From positions 1-30,157 of the forward strand of contig JBBQEU010000029.1 in NCBI GenBank assembly GCA_038321235.1: a stretch of DNA of 30,157 nt. The letters run 5' to 3'. Source of the stretch: Sva-07 sp038321235. GTDB taxonomy: Bacteria > Actinomycetota > Acidimicrobiia > Acidimicrobiales > Ilumatobacteraceae. The notes below the pieces were generated by a model. It was not told the origin of the DNA. It ran no database searches and worked only from the letters and a program-made list of their open reading frames with translations. Made by a program: the position numbers and the translations under genes. Below, piece after piece: positions 7,736 through 15,655 of the stretch. Every line of letters starts with the position of its first letter. The first letter of the stretch is position 1.

Positions 7736-8608
7736 TCATGGTGTGGTGCCGGTAGCGATCGACCGATCGGGGTCGGCAGTCCATCCCGACCACGATCCCA
7801 CGTAGACGCGGGGCATCCCGAGGCCCGCATACTCCATCGCCAGCGCGTTGTGGCATGCGGTGACACCAGAGCCGCAGTACACGATGGGACTCGTGTCGTC
7901 GCCGACGATCGGGGCGAATCTGGCCTGCAGTTCATCGGCAGGCCGGAACCGACCGTCAGCGTGGAGATTGTCGTTGAACAGCACGTTGACGGCGCCGGGA
8001 ACGTGGCCCGCGACCGAGTCGATCGGTTCGACCTCGCCGGCATAACGAGCAGGGTCGCGGCTGTCGATCACCACACCGTCATCGCGGACGTGCTGTGCGA
8101 CATCGACCGCGTCAGCGAGTGCATCGAGTGGCCAATCATGGACCGCCCGCTCGACTCGTTCGGCCGTCACCGGCCCGTGCTCCACATGGCCGTCCGACTC
8201 GGTGGCCCATGCCTCGATCCCGCCGTCGAGCAGCGCGGCGCGCTGGCCGAGGATTCGCAGCATCCACACGAGCCGACCGGCGAAGGCTCCACCGCGGTCG
8301 TCGTAGGCGACCACGGTCGCGTTGTCGGCGACACCGAGTGCGCCGAGCCCCTCCGCGAATTCGGCGGGTGATGGAAGCGGGTGACGGCCTGCCGTGCCGG
8401 ACGGTGGAGCGGCGAGCACATCGTCGAGCGACACGAACCGGGCGCCGGGGAGGTGGCGATGCTCGAAGTCCTGGTGCGGCCCGGGCCCGGCCATCGTGGA
8501 GCCCACCTGGCAGATGGCGATGTTCGGATCGGCGGCGAGCCGGTCGCGCAGCCACGTGACGTCGACGATCGGTGGGACCGATGCCATGTCAGATTGAGAT
8601 GTCGACAT
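7736..8608 (-). CDS. sseA: Thiosulfate/3-mercaptopyruvate sulfurtransferase
   Basis: This 290-aa protein has two rhodanese domains. The first contains HRHLPGARFVSLDD and NATVVAYDDRGGAFAGR, with Asp in place of the catalytic Cys, as is normal for the inactive N-terminal domain. The second contains DSRDPARYAGEVEPIDSVAGHVPGA (in parts DSRDPARYAGEV and GHVPGAVN) and the active loop CGSGVTA with the catalytic Cys at about residue 245. CGSGVTA-type loops favour 3-mercaptopyruvate as sulfur donor, while CRxGxR loops favour thiosulfate. The enzyme passes sulfane sulfur to acceptors such as cyanide, thiols or thioredoxin. I take the ATG at 8608; the ATG at 8587 (283 aa) is an alternative and neither has a clear ribosome site. 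It is divergent from the AcuI-like gene with only 34 bp between starts. Confidence 0.92.
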   Translation of the reverse strand: MSTSQSDMASVPPIVDVTWLRDRLAADPNIAICQVGSTMAGPGPHQDFEHRHLPGARFVSLDDVLAAPPSGTAGRHPLPSPAEFAEGLGALGVADNATVVAYDDRGGAFAGRLVWMLRILGQRAALLDGGIEAWATESDGHVEHGPVTAERVERAVHDWPLDALADAVDVAQHVRDDGVVIDSRDPARYAGEVEPIDSVAGHVPGAVNVLFNDNLHADGRFRPADELQARFAPIVGDDTSPIVYCGSGVTACHNALAMEYAGLGMPRVYVGSWSGWTADPDRSIATGTTP

Positions 8609-8642
8609 GGGATCACTCTGCCACGCGTGCCACGATGACGCG

Positions 8643-9635
8643 ATGAGCGACACCTTCACCGCCCTCGTACTGCGCGAGACCGACGACGGACACATCGGCG
8701 CCCTCGAACAACTCACCGATGCCGACCTGCCGGACGGCGACGTCACCGTCGCGGTGGAGTACTCGTCGCTCAACTACAAGGACGGACTCGCGCTCGCCGG
8801 CAAGAACCGGATCGTGCGGAGCTATCCGATGGTTCCAGGCATCGATCTCACCGGCACGGTGATTGCGAGCGACTCGCCGAACTGGGCGGTGGGCGACGAG
8901 ATCATCTCCACCAGCTTCATGGTCGGCGAGCGGTACTGGGGCGGCTTCACCCAGCGCCAGCGACTGCAGTCCGACTGGCTGGTGCGTCGGCCCGTGTCGA
9001 TGAACGCCCGCACTGCGATGGCGATCGGCACGGCGGGCCTCACCGCGATGTTGTGCGTGATGGAACTCGAGACCGCCGGCGTCGAGCCGGGCGACGGCCC
9101 GATCGTGGTGACCGGCGCCGCCGGAGGTGTCGGATCGGTGGCCGTCGCACTGCTGTCCGGGCTGGGTTACGAGGTCACGGCGGTGACCGGGCGACCCGAG
9201 ACGCAGGACTACCTCCGCAGCCTCGGGGCATCGGCGTTCCTGAGCCGTGAAGAGATGAGCGAGCCACCACGACCGCTCGAGTCCGAGACGTGGGCGGGTG
9301 CGATCGACACTGTCGGCTCGACGATGCTCGCGAAGGTGCTGGCCCAGATGAAGTTCCGTTCGACTGTCGCGGCGTGCGGTCTCGCCGGTGGCGCTGACCT
9401 GCCGACCACGGTGATGCCGTTCATCATCCGCGCCGTTCGGCTGCAGGGTGTCGAGGCCGTGATGGCCCCGATCCCGATGCGCGAGGCGGCGTGGTCCCGG
9501 CTCGCCACCGACCTGGCCGCCGATGTGGTCGACACGATCACCGAGGTCGTGCCGCTCACCGAGGTACTCGACCGCGGCCCGACGATCCTCGACGGCCAAG
9601 TCCGCGGCCGCTGGGTCGTCGACCCCAACGCCTGA
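8643..9635 (+). CDS. acuI: AcuI/YhdH-family NADPH quinone/acryloyl-CoA reductase
   Basis: This 330-aa zinc-independent medium-chain dehydrogenase/reductase belongs to the YhdH/AcuI subfamily. The diagnostic N-terminal segment SSLNYKDGLALAGKNRIV (about 41-58) and MVPGIDLTGTV are present, followed by a Rossmann motif VTGAAGGVGSVAVALL (about 155-170) and VTGRPETQDYLRSLGA, which is the NADP-phosphate-binding region. AcuI reduces acryloyl-CoA to propionyl-CoA and protects cells from acrylate made from DMSP or 3-hydroxypropionate; other members are called quinone oxidoreductases. The ATG at 8643 matches the family start. No other DMSP or acrylate gene is in the window, so the physiological substrate is open. 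The gene converges with the saccharopine-dehydrogenase-like gene across a strong palindrome. Confidence 0.88.
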   Translation: MSDTFTALVLRETDDGHIGALEQLTDADLPDGDVTVAVEYSSLNYKDGLALAGKNRIVRSYPMVPGIDLTGTVIASDSPNWAVGDEIISTSFMVGERYWGGFTQRQRLQSDWLVRRPVSMNARTAMAIGTAGLTAMLCVMELETAGVEPGDGPIVVTGAAGGVGSVAVALLSGLGYEVTAVTGRPETQDYLRSLGASAFLSREEMSEPPRPLESETWAGAIDTVGSTMLAKVLAQMKFRSTVAACGLAGGADLPTTVMPFIIRAVRLQGVEAVMAPIPMREAAWSRLATDLAADVVDTITEVVPLTEVLDRGPTILDGQVRGRWVVDPNA

Positions 9636-9640
9636 TCACG

Positions 9641-9673
9641 GATTACAACAGGGGTCTGACCCCTGTTGTAATC
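9641..9673. terminator. 33-bp perfect palindrome, likely bidirectional terminator
   Basis: GATTACAACAGGGGTC (9641-9656) and its exact reverse complement (9658-9673) flank a single T. It starts 5 bp after the stop of the plus-strand reductase, and its last two bases fall in the stop codon of the minus-strand dehydrogenase, the right place for a two-way terminator. The outer TTGTAATC provides a short T-rich tail on each strand. The GGGGTCTGACCCC core also looks like a dispersed REP-like element. Confidence 0.7.
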
Positions 9674-10907
9674 ATTCGACGGGGGAGCGGTCTTTGTAGT
9701 CGGCCCATTCCCATTCGCTGCCGTACTCGTCGAGCAGATCCAGGAATGGCATCGGGGGAAGCGCCTCGGGGCCGACCACGCCGGCCCGATGCCAGGTACC
9801 GGTCGACATCAGTTCGATGGCCACCGCCGGCATCACCGCGGTCTGCCAGACCACGGCCTGATGTCCGAACTCCTTCATCGACCACGCGTTGTCCACCACG
9901 TGGTACACGTAGACCTCTCGTGGCTGGCCGTCCTTGCCGAGCCCGGTCACCCAGGTGCCAGCGCACGTGCGGCCGTGCATCACGTCGCCGAGCGTTGCCG
10001 GGTCGGGCAGCGACGCGGCCACGACGTCACGCGGCGATACCTGCATCCCCCTGATGTCCACGGTCTCGGTCGAATGCAGGTCGAGCTTGCGAAGGGTCTT
10101 CAGGACGTCGATGAATTCCTCGCCCAGGCCGTATTTGAACGTGACGCGTTGGGTGTCGATCCAGCGCGGCATGAGGATGACCTCCTCGTGCTCGACGTTG
10201 ACGCACTGCAGCGGCCCGATTCCCTCGGGAAACGTGAAGATCTCCGGTTCGGAGAACGGCTCGGTCGTGAACCAGCCTCGCTCGCGTTCGTAGATCACCG
10301 GCGGGTTGAGGCACTCCTCGATCGTGGTCCAGATCGAGAACGTCGGAGCGAAGTCGTACCCGTCGACCACCAGGTCGGCGCCGTCGCGGACGCCGATCTC
10401 GTGGATCTCGCTGAACAGTTCGTCGGCGGCATACCTGGCGGCGACGTCGGAGAAGCCGGGCTCGACGCCCATGCCGCACAGGGCCATCAGACCGCGGGCT
10501 TTCCAGATGGGTGACTGAGCGAACTGTCCGTCTCCGAGTCGGATGCCGGTCTTCTCGTAGGGCTTGGTGGTGTGGGGCACCGACAGGTTCATCGCCATGT
10601 CGACGTAATGGCACCCGGCGGCGAAGGCTCCCTCGAAGATCGGCGGGTTGAAGCGCGGATCGCAGGCGTTGAGCACGACATCTGCCTGGATCTGCCGGGC
10701 GAGCTCGGCGACCGAGTCCTCTGAGGAAGCGTCGATGTGGGCGGCGACGACCCGACCTCCGTCGGAGTTCGTCGCGGTCTCGACGGCTCCGCCGGCCTTG
10801 TCGACATCGATGTCGGCAACGGTGATGTGTGTGTACGCATCCCTCTTCGAGGCGATCGCCACGAACGCTGATCCCACGCCACCTGCACCGACCACGAGTA
10901 CTCGCAT
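9672..10907 (-). CDS. Saccharopine/carboxynorspermidine dehydrogenase-family oxidoreductase
   Basis: This 411-aa NAD(P)-dependent enzyme has an N-terminal Rossmann domain, VVGAGGVGSAFVAI (about 5-18), then VADID and VLNACDPRFNPPIFEGAFAAG (in parts VLNACDPRFN and IFEGAFAAGCHYVDMA). Next comes MGVEPGFSDVAARYA, the family's GxxPG turn. The C-terminal domain contains LPDPATLGDVMHGRTCAGTW (as LPDPATLG and GRTCAGTWV) and GTWHRAGVVGPEALPPMPFL, close in layout to carboxy(nor)spermidine dehydrogenase. That family makes carboxyspermidine from putrescine or diaminopropane and aspartate semialdehyde; saccharopine dehydrogenases act on lysine. The ATG at 10907 opens the Rossmann strand directly; a long upstream open frame is spurious. 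The gene is divergent (81 bp) from a PuuB-like amine oxidase, which hints at polyamine or lysine metabolism. No decarboxylase partner is seen, so the substrate is undecided. Confidence 0.88.
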   Translation of the reverse strand: MRVLVVGAGGVGSAFVAIASKRDAYTHITVADIDVDKAGGAVETATNSDGGRVVAAHIDASSEDSVAELARQIQADVVLNACDPRFNPPIFEGAFAAGCHYVDMAMNLSVPHTTKPYEKTGIRLGDGQFAQSPIWKARGLMALCGMGVEPGFSDVAARYAADELFSEIHEIGVRDGADLVVDGYDFAPTFSIWTTIEECLNPPVIYERERGWFTTEPFSEPEIFTFPEGIGPLQCVNVEHEEVILMPRWIDTQRVTFKYGLGEEFIDVLKTLRKLDLHSTETVDIRGMQVSPRDVVAASLPDPATLGDVMHGRTCAGTWVTGLGKDGQPREVYVYHVVDNAWSMKEFGHQAVVWQTAVMPAVAIELMSTGTWHRAGVVGPEALPPMPFLDLLDEYGSEWEWADYKDRSPVE

Positions 10908-10988
10908 GGCGCCACAATCTACTCCTCGGGTCGCCCACACCGTGGCTGACTCGGACAGACCGACGACGGGGTTGGATACGCTCGGCGC

Positions 10989-12386
10989 GTGCACGAACAA
11001 GAGTTGCGGTCGAGGTCGCTCTGGCTCGACCAACTCGACGCTCCGATCCTCTCTCGTCCATCGCTCGATGGCGACACCGACGTCGACGTGGCGATCGTCG
11101 GCGCCGGCTACAGCGGTCTCTGGAGTGCCTACTCGCTCCTGCGAGCCGATCCTTCGTTGCGGGTGCTCGTGATCGAACGCGACATGGTCGGCTTCGGAGC
11201 ATCGGGTCGCAACGGCGGCTGGTGTGTCGGCGAACTCGCCGGCGGCCTCGGGGGATCGATCGCCACCTGGGGTCGTGTTGCAGGCGTGGCGATGACGCAG
11301 GCGATCATCGACACGGTCGACGAGGTCGGCAGGGTGGTCGCGGCCGAGGGCATCGATTGTGGGTTCGAGCCCGGTGGTGTGATCCGACTCGCTCGAACGG
11401 CACCACAACTGGCTCGCCAGCGAACCGAGGCCGACGAGTACCGCCACCACGGTTTCGGTGACGACGTACTCCGCCCGCTCACCGCCTTTGAGGCGACCGA
11501 CCGCGTGGCCGCCACCGATGTGCTCGGTGGGCTGCACTACACCCCGGGTGCACGGGTGCAGCCTGCTCAGCTGGTGCGGGGTCTCGCCGAGGTCCTCGAG
11601 CGGCTCGGCGCCACGATCGTCGAGCACACGTCGGCGATCGACATCGTCGCCGGGTCGACCGCAGGCCGTCCGATGGTGGTGACCGACCGCGGCACGGTCC
11701 GAGCCGACGTGGTCGTGCGTGCCACCGAGGCCTACACCCGCGACCTCCCTGGTCTTCGCCGAGCGCTGGTCCCGCTGTACTCGTTGATGGTCGCCACCCG
11801 ACCTCTCGACGCCGCGATGTGGGGTGCCATCGGGCTGCGACACAACGAGACGTTTGCCGACGATCGGCGCATGGTGATCTACGGGCAACGAACCACCGAC
11901 GACCGGATCGCCTTCGGTGGGCGGGGTGCCCCGTATCGCTTCGGCTCCGGCATCGACGCGGCGACCGAGTCGAGCACCGGCGTCCACGACCGCATCTCCG
12001 CAACACTGGTCGAACTGTTCCCGCTGCTCGCCGACGTCGAGATCACCCACCGATGGGGTGGTGTGCTCGGTGTGCCACGCGACTGGCGCCCGTCGGTCGG
12101 GCTCGACCGTTCGACCGGGATCGCGTGGACAGGCGGTTACGTCGGCGAAGGCGTGGCGGCGGCACATCTCGCCGGACGCACGGTCGCCGATCTCGTACTG
12201 CGGCCGGACTCGCCACTGGTTGCCCTGCCCTGGGTGCAGCACCGATCACGAAGCTGGGAGCCCGAGCCGTTGCGCTGGGCGGCGATCAACGGAACCCGAC
12301 GACTTGCCGGGTGGATCGACGAGCAGGAATCAGCGAGCGGCCGAACCCCTCGTCTCGCTTCTGTTCTCGATCGGATCGTGAGATGA
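10989..12386 (+). CDS. FAD-dependent amine oxidoreductase, PuuB/OrdL-like
   Basis: This 465-aa D-amino-acid-oxidase-type flavoprotein has a dinucleotide-binding fingerprint, VAIVGAGYSGLWSAY (about 34-48), then VLVIERD and FGASGRNGGWCVGEL, the flavin-contact loop typical of gamma-glutamylputrescine oxidase and related enzymes. The C-terminal part has HRWGGVLGVPRDWRPSVG and WTGGYVGEGVAAAHLAGR, the FAD-closing motif. The enzyme should oxidise a primary or secondary amine to an aldehyde or imine, making H2O2 or reducing another acceptor. The start is a GTG at 10989. The stop lies 7 nt before the ATG of a class III aminotransferase, so oxidation followed by transamination, as in the Puu pathway, is a reasonable model. 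No gamma-glutamylputrescine synthetase or aldehyde dehydrogenase is present here, so the substrate remains unassigned. Confidence 0.88.
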   Translation: MHEQELRSRSLWLDQLDAPILSRPSLDGDTDVDVAIVGAGYSGLWSAYSLLRADPSLRVLVIERDMVGFGASGRNGGWCVGELAGGLGGSIATWGRVAGVAMTQAIIDTVDEVGRVVAAEGIDCGFEPGGVIRLARTAPQLARQRTEADEYRHHGFGDDVLRPLTAFEATDRVAATDVLGGLHYTPGARVQPAQLVRGLAEVLERLGATIVEHTSAIDIVAGSTAGRPMVVTDRGTVRADVVVRATEAYTRDLPGLRRALVPLYSLMVATRPLDAAMWGAIGLRHNETFADDRRMVIYGQRTTDDRIAFGGRGAPYRFGSGIDAATESSTGVHDRISATLVELFPLLADVEITHRWGGVLGVPRDWRPSVGLDRSTGIAWTGGYVGEGVAAAHLAGRTVADLVLRPDSPLVALPWVQHRSRSWEPEPLRWAAINGTRRLAGWIDEQESASGRTPRLASVLDRIVR

Positions 12387-12393
12387 TGTGGCG

Positions 12394-13635
12394 ATGAGCG
12401 CCGACAACTTGTCGCACGTGTGGTTCAAGGTGACCGACCTCGAGGTCGCGTCCGGCGAAGGGTCGTGGGTCACCACCACCTCCGGTGAGCGGTACCTCGA
12501 TTTCAGCGGCGGTATCGCCGTCACGTCCACCGGCCACAGCCACCCCCATGTCACTGCAGCGATCGCGGCACAGGCGCAACGATTCGTGCACGCCCAGGCC
12601 AACGTGTACACCCACGATCTGCTGCAGCCCCTCGCGGCGCGCCTCGCCGAGATCACGCCGGATGGCATCGACACGTTCTTCTACGCCAACTCCGGCGCTG
12701 AGATCACCGAGGCTGCCGTGAAGCTCGCCAAGCAGGCGACCGGCCGGCCGAACATCATCGTGTTCCAGGGCAGCTTCCACGGTCGCACCCATCAGGCGAT
12801 GGCGATGACCACGTCGAAGTCCGTCTACCGCGCCGGTCACGCACCACTGCCATCGGGCATCTTCATCGCCCCCTACCCGAACGTGCGCGCCGACGACGTA
12901 CAAGACGAGATCGTGCGAGCACTCGCCGGTTTCGACGAACTCCTCACCAGCGTCACCGCCCCCAGCGAAACAGCAGCGGTCATCATCGAACCAGTGCTCG
13001 GCGAGGGCGGCTACGTCGCAGCGCCTGCCGAGTTCCTGGAGGCGATCGCCGAACGCTGCACCGACCACGGGATGCTCTTCATCGCCGACGAGGTGCAATG
13101 CGGATTCGGGCGCACCGGCAAGATGTTCGCCATCGAGCACTACGACATCGCACCTGACATCGTGTGCATGGCCAAAGGCATCGCATCGGGCTTCCCGTTC
13201 TCGGCGCTCGGCACCCGCCGCGAACTCGACGATCGTTGGCCGACCGGATCGCACGGCGGCACCTACGGCGGCAACCCGATCGGCTGCGCGGCCGCACTGG
13301 CGACCATCGAGGTGCTCAGCACCGACGGGTTCATGGACCACGTGAACGCTCGCGGCGACCAACTCGCCGACGGGTTGCGTCGGCTCCAGGAGCAGCACCC
13401 GGCGATCGTGCAGGTGCGGGCACTCGGCCTGATGATCGCCGCCCAGTTCGACACGGCGACGCGCACCTCGGCGATCGTGTCGCACTGCCTGCGCGAAGGC
13501 AAGCTGATCACGATGACCGCAAGCGCGGCCGGCACGACGCTGCGTTTCATGCCGCCGTTGACCGTGAGCGCCGAGGAGATCGAACTCGCACTCACCGCCC
13601 TCGACAAAGCCCTCGTCGAGGTCACGCTGGCCTGA
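12394..13635 (+). CDS. Class III PLP aminotransferase, GabT-like
   Basis: This 413-aa fold-type I aminotransferase shows GERYLDFSGGIAVTSTGHSHP (as YLDFSGGIAV and GHSHP) at the N terminus, FFYANSGAEITEAAVKLA (about 96-113), and GSFHGRTHQAMAMT for phosphate and PLP contacts. ADEVQCGFGRTG follows (D232 pairs with the PLP ring nitrogen), and MAKGIASGFPFSA carries the Schiff-base lysine K261. This matches the 4-aminobutyrate/ornithine aminotransferase group, which moves an omega-amino group to 2-oxoglutarate. I prefer the ATG at 12394; a GTG six bases upstream is also in frame. The gene follows the PuuB-like oxidase with a 7-nt gap, so the two form an operon that probably breaks down a diamine, GABA or beta-alanine-like compound. 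It ends at a strong hairpin. Confidence 0.9.
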   Translation: MSADNLSHVWFKVTDLEVASGEGSWVTTTSGERYLDFSGGIAVTSTGHSHPHVTAAIAAQAQRFVHAQANVYTHDLLQPLAARLAEITPDGIDTFFYANSGAEITEAAVKLAKQATGRPNIIVFQGSFHGRTHQAMAMTTSKSVYRAGHAPLPSGIFIAPYPNVRADDVQDEIVRALAGFDELLTSVTAPSETAAVIIEPVLGEGGYVAAPAEFLEAIAERCTDHGMLFIADEVQCGFGRTGKMFAIEHYDIAPDIVCMAKGIASGFPFSALGTRRELDDRWPTGSHGGTYGGNPIGCAAALATIEVLSTDGFMDHVNARGDQLADGLRRLQEQHPAIVQVRALGLMIAAQFDTATRTSAIVSHCLREGKLITMTASAAGTTLRFMPPLTVSAEEIELALTALDKALVEVTLA

Positions 13636-13657
13636 CCGGCGAGCGTTTGTGCACGAC

Positions 13658-13682
13658 TTCGGGTGGACCCGGTCCACCCGAA
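13658..13682. terminator. 25-bp perfect palindrome between convergent genes
   Basis: TTCGGGTGGACC (13658-13669) and its exact reverse complement (13671-13682) flank one C. Weaker outer complementarity (CGTTTG near 13644 and CAAACG near 13690) could lengthen the stem. It lies 22 bp after the aminotransferase stop and just 3 bp from the end of the opposing CHAD-CYTH gene. This is the expected place for a shared terminator; there is no long T run. Confidence 0.65.
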
Positions 13683-13685
13683 ATG

Positions 13686-15140
13686 TCACGCAAACGTGGT
13701 GGTGGTGATGCCGCTGCCGGTCGGGAGGCCGTGGAGCGCCAGCGACGCGTTCGTGTAGCGGGCGTCGTCGGTGACCTCGCGGCCGAACCATGCAGGTGGT
13801 ACGAACGCCGCCATCGCGTCCGATGACGAGAACTCGACCTCGGCCACGACGAGGCCGACGAGGTTGCCGTCGAACACGTCGAGTTCGATGACGTGCTCAC
13901 CGAACGGGATCCGATGCCGTGCCTTCTCGATCCGTCGGCCCTCGGTGTGGGGCCAGGCAGCGTCGAACTCTCGTCGTTCGATCGGCCATTCGAGCTCGGT
14001 CCGCTCTGCGCCGCTGCCCGCCTTCACCGTGAGCGTGCAGCCGTCTGCACCGGCGTCGCGCACTCGAACCGAGCGGAAGTCGGCGGCGGCGAGGTAGCCC
14101 TGGCGCAGCTCGACGACGCTGGCGCGAACCAGGCCGTCCGGCACGACCTCGACCAGGAATCGGCGTTCCCGTTCGACGAGCGAACGTGCTGGCTCGTTGT
14201 CCTCGGACGGCGAGTTGGGCAGTTCGGGGCCGGCGTCCGCGGCGAGCTCCCAGTACCGGGCGATCCGGTGAGCGAACGCATGGTCCGACTCTGCGTAGAT
14301 CGTGGCGCCCGACCGCATCGCTCGTGCGCGCAGCACGTGTTGGCGGTCGCGAGCGAGTGTGCGGACATGAGCCACGCTGCTCGGAGTTCCGTAGTCGTCG
14401 GGGTGCTCGTCGAGCAGTTCGACCAGCACCGCGAGATCGTGGTCGTCGCCGAGCGCCTCGGCGAGTCGATCGAGCTGATCGACCAGTGGGCCGAGCACGG
14501 TGGGGGCGGCGTCGTGCACCAGTTGCATCTGGTACCAGAGATACTTGGCCGCCTTTCGCCACTCGTGGAGCCGGTGGTCCGTCGGGTCTGCGTGTGCCCG
14601 GCGCAACGACGATCGGCCCTGTCGATAGGTGGCTGCGATCCCCGCCTCGATCGTGTCGAAGCCTTGCGGGACCTTCCAACGCTGCGCCGCATCGCGCGCG
14701 TGGACCAGTAAGGCTCGTACGGTCTCGATTCGTCCGTCGCCGCCGTCGCCGGCGTCTCGCGTGGCTCCGAACGACATGGTGGCCTGACGGTCGCGCATCA
14801 TCCGTACGGCGTCGTCGGCGGGCCGGGACGCGAGCAGCACATCGAATGTCGCCAGGACAGCATGCGCGTCGCGCAGCGCCGACAGCTGATTCGCTGCGTC
14901 GCGGACCGTTCGGTCGAATGATGCGAACTCGTCACCCAGCGCTGGCTTGACGAGCCGGGCCAGTCCGCGGGTCGCTTTGCAACGCTTACGCACCTCGTGC
15001 ACGACGGTTTCGAGGTCGACATCGGTTTCTGGTTCGCAGAGCACCCGGTCGAGGTGTGCGATGGCGTCGTCGAGACGCTCGGCGGCAACCCGCCGTACTC
15101 CCTTCTGGATGCGTCGGCCGGGCTTGATCACGTACCCCAT
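13686..15140 (-). CDS. CHAD-CYTH two-domain protein, inverted domain order
   Basis: This 484-aa protein has an N-terminal CHAD domain and a C-terminal CYTH domain. The CHAD part, predicted helical, has conserved His/basic helices TVVHEVRKRCKATRGLARL (about 42-60) and HEWRKAAKYLWYQMQLVHD, used in the family for polyphosphate binding. The CYTH part starts near residue 327 with VERERRFLVEV, then RVRDAG, LTVKAG, ELEWPIERREF, IELDVF and AEVEFSS. CYTH enzymes hydrolyse or cyclise triphosphates using paired Glu and basic residues lining a beta tunnel. The signature ExExK reads ExExR here (ERERR). In well-known proteins such as YgiF, CYTH comes first and CHAD second. The ATG at 15140 is chosen as it opens MGYVIKPGRRIQKGVRR, the family-type start; the longer open frame is out of family. 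A role in polyphosphate or triphosphate metabolism is inferred. Confidence 0.88.
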   Translation of the reverse strand: MGYVIKPGRRIQKGVRRVAAERLDDAIAHLDRVLCEPETDVDLETVVHEVRKRCKATRGLARLVKPALGDEFASFDRTVRDAANQLSALRDAHAVLATFDVLLASRPADDAVRMMRDRQATMSFGATRDAGDGGDGRIETVRALLVHARDAAQRWKVPQGFDTIEAGIAATYRQGRSSLRRAHADPTDHRLHEWRKAAKYLWYQMQLVHDAAPTVLGPLVDQLDRLAEALGDDHDLAVLVELLDEHPDDYGTPSSVAHVRTLARDRQHVLRARAMRSGATIYAESDHAFAHRIARYWELAADAGPELPNSPSEDNEPARSLVERERRFLVEVVPDGLVRASVVELRQGYLAAADFRSVRVRDAGADGCTLTVKAGSGAERTELEWPIERREFDAAWPHTEGRRIEKARHRIPFGEHVIELDVFDGNLVGLVVAEVEFSSSDAMAAFVPPAWFGREVTDDARYTNASLALHGLPTGSGITTTTFA

Positions 15141-15235
15141 GGGTCCAGTCAACTGTGATGGGGCGCCAAACGTGACGGCGCGGACGTGACGATCGGCCCT
15201 GGCTGCTGTGGCGGGTGTTGCATAGCGTTGGCCAC

Positions 15236-15655
15236 GTGGGGAACAATCTGGCCACCTGTCCGTCCTGCGGAGCGAGAAACCGGGTGCCGACCTCGGCCAC
15301 CGGGTCACCTCGTTGCGCCAAGTGCCAGAGTTCGCTGCCGTGGCTCGTCGAAGCGGGTGATGCCGATTTCGGTGATGCCGTCGATACCAATCGGCTGGTG
15401 CTCGTGGACCTGTGGGCGCCCTGGTGCGGGCCGTGTCGGATGGTCGCGCCAGTGCTCGAGAAGCTGTCGAGCGAGTTCGCCACCACCCTCAAAGTCGTGA
15501 AGGTCAACGTCGACGAGTCGCCCCGAACGGCCCAGCGCTACGAGGCGCGAAGCATTCCGATGCTGTTGTTCATGCGAGACGGCGAACTCGTCGACACCGT
15601 CGTGGGAGCGCAACCCGAACACGTGCTGCGTGCACGTATCGAGGAGCTCTCGTGA
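15236..15655 (+). CDS. trxC: Thioredoxin with N-terminal zinc ribbon
   Basis: This 139-aa thioredoxin-2-type protein has an N-terminal zinc ribbon with Cys pairs C8/C11 (CPSC) and C27/C30 (CAKC). A thioredoxin fold follows with active site WAPWCGPCRMV (C64 and C67) and the conserved cis-Pro segment RSIPMLLFMRDGE. It reduces disulfides in cytoplasmic proteins; the zinc site makes TrxC-type enzymes responsive to oxidative stress. I take the GTG at 15236, which starts just before the zinc ribbon. GTG or TTG codons seven and six codons upstream would only add a short unrelated leader. The stop overlaps the next gene (GTGA), so this thioredoxin and the fucose-isomerase-like protein are made together. 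It is divergent from the CHAD-CYTH gene with 95 bp between starts. Confidence 0.9.
   Translation: MGNNLATCPSCGARNRVPTSATGSPRCAKCQSSLPWLVEAGDADFGDAVDTNRLVLVDLWAPWCGPCRMVAPVLEKLSSEFATTLKVVKVNVDESPRTAQRYEARSIPMLLFMRDGELVDTVVGAQPEHVLRARIEELS

Noticed and set aside
10908..12242. Long N-terminal extension of the saccharopine-dehydrogenase-like frame
   Set aside because: It is antisense to the PuuB-like oxidase and has no family match; the Rossmann strand starts at the ATG at 10907.
12286..13791. 501-codon minus-strand open frame
   Set aside because: It covers the aminotransferase on the other strand, has no domain, and the aminotransferase has all PLP motifs.
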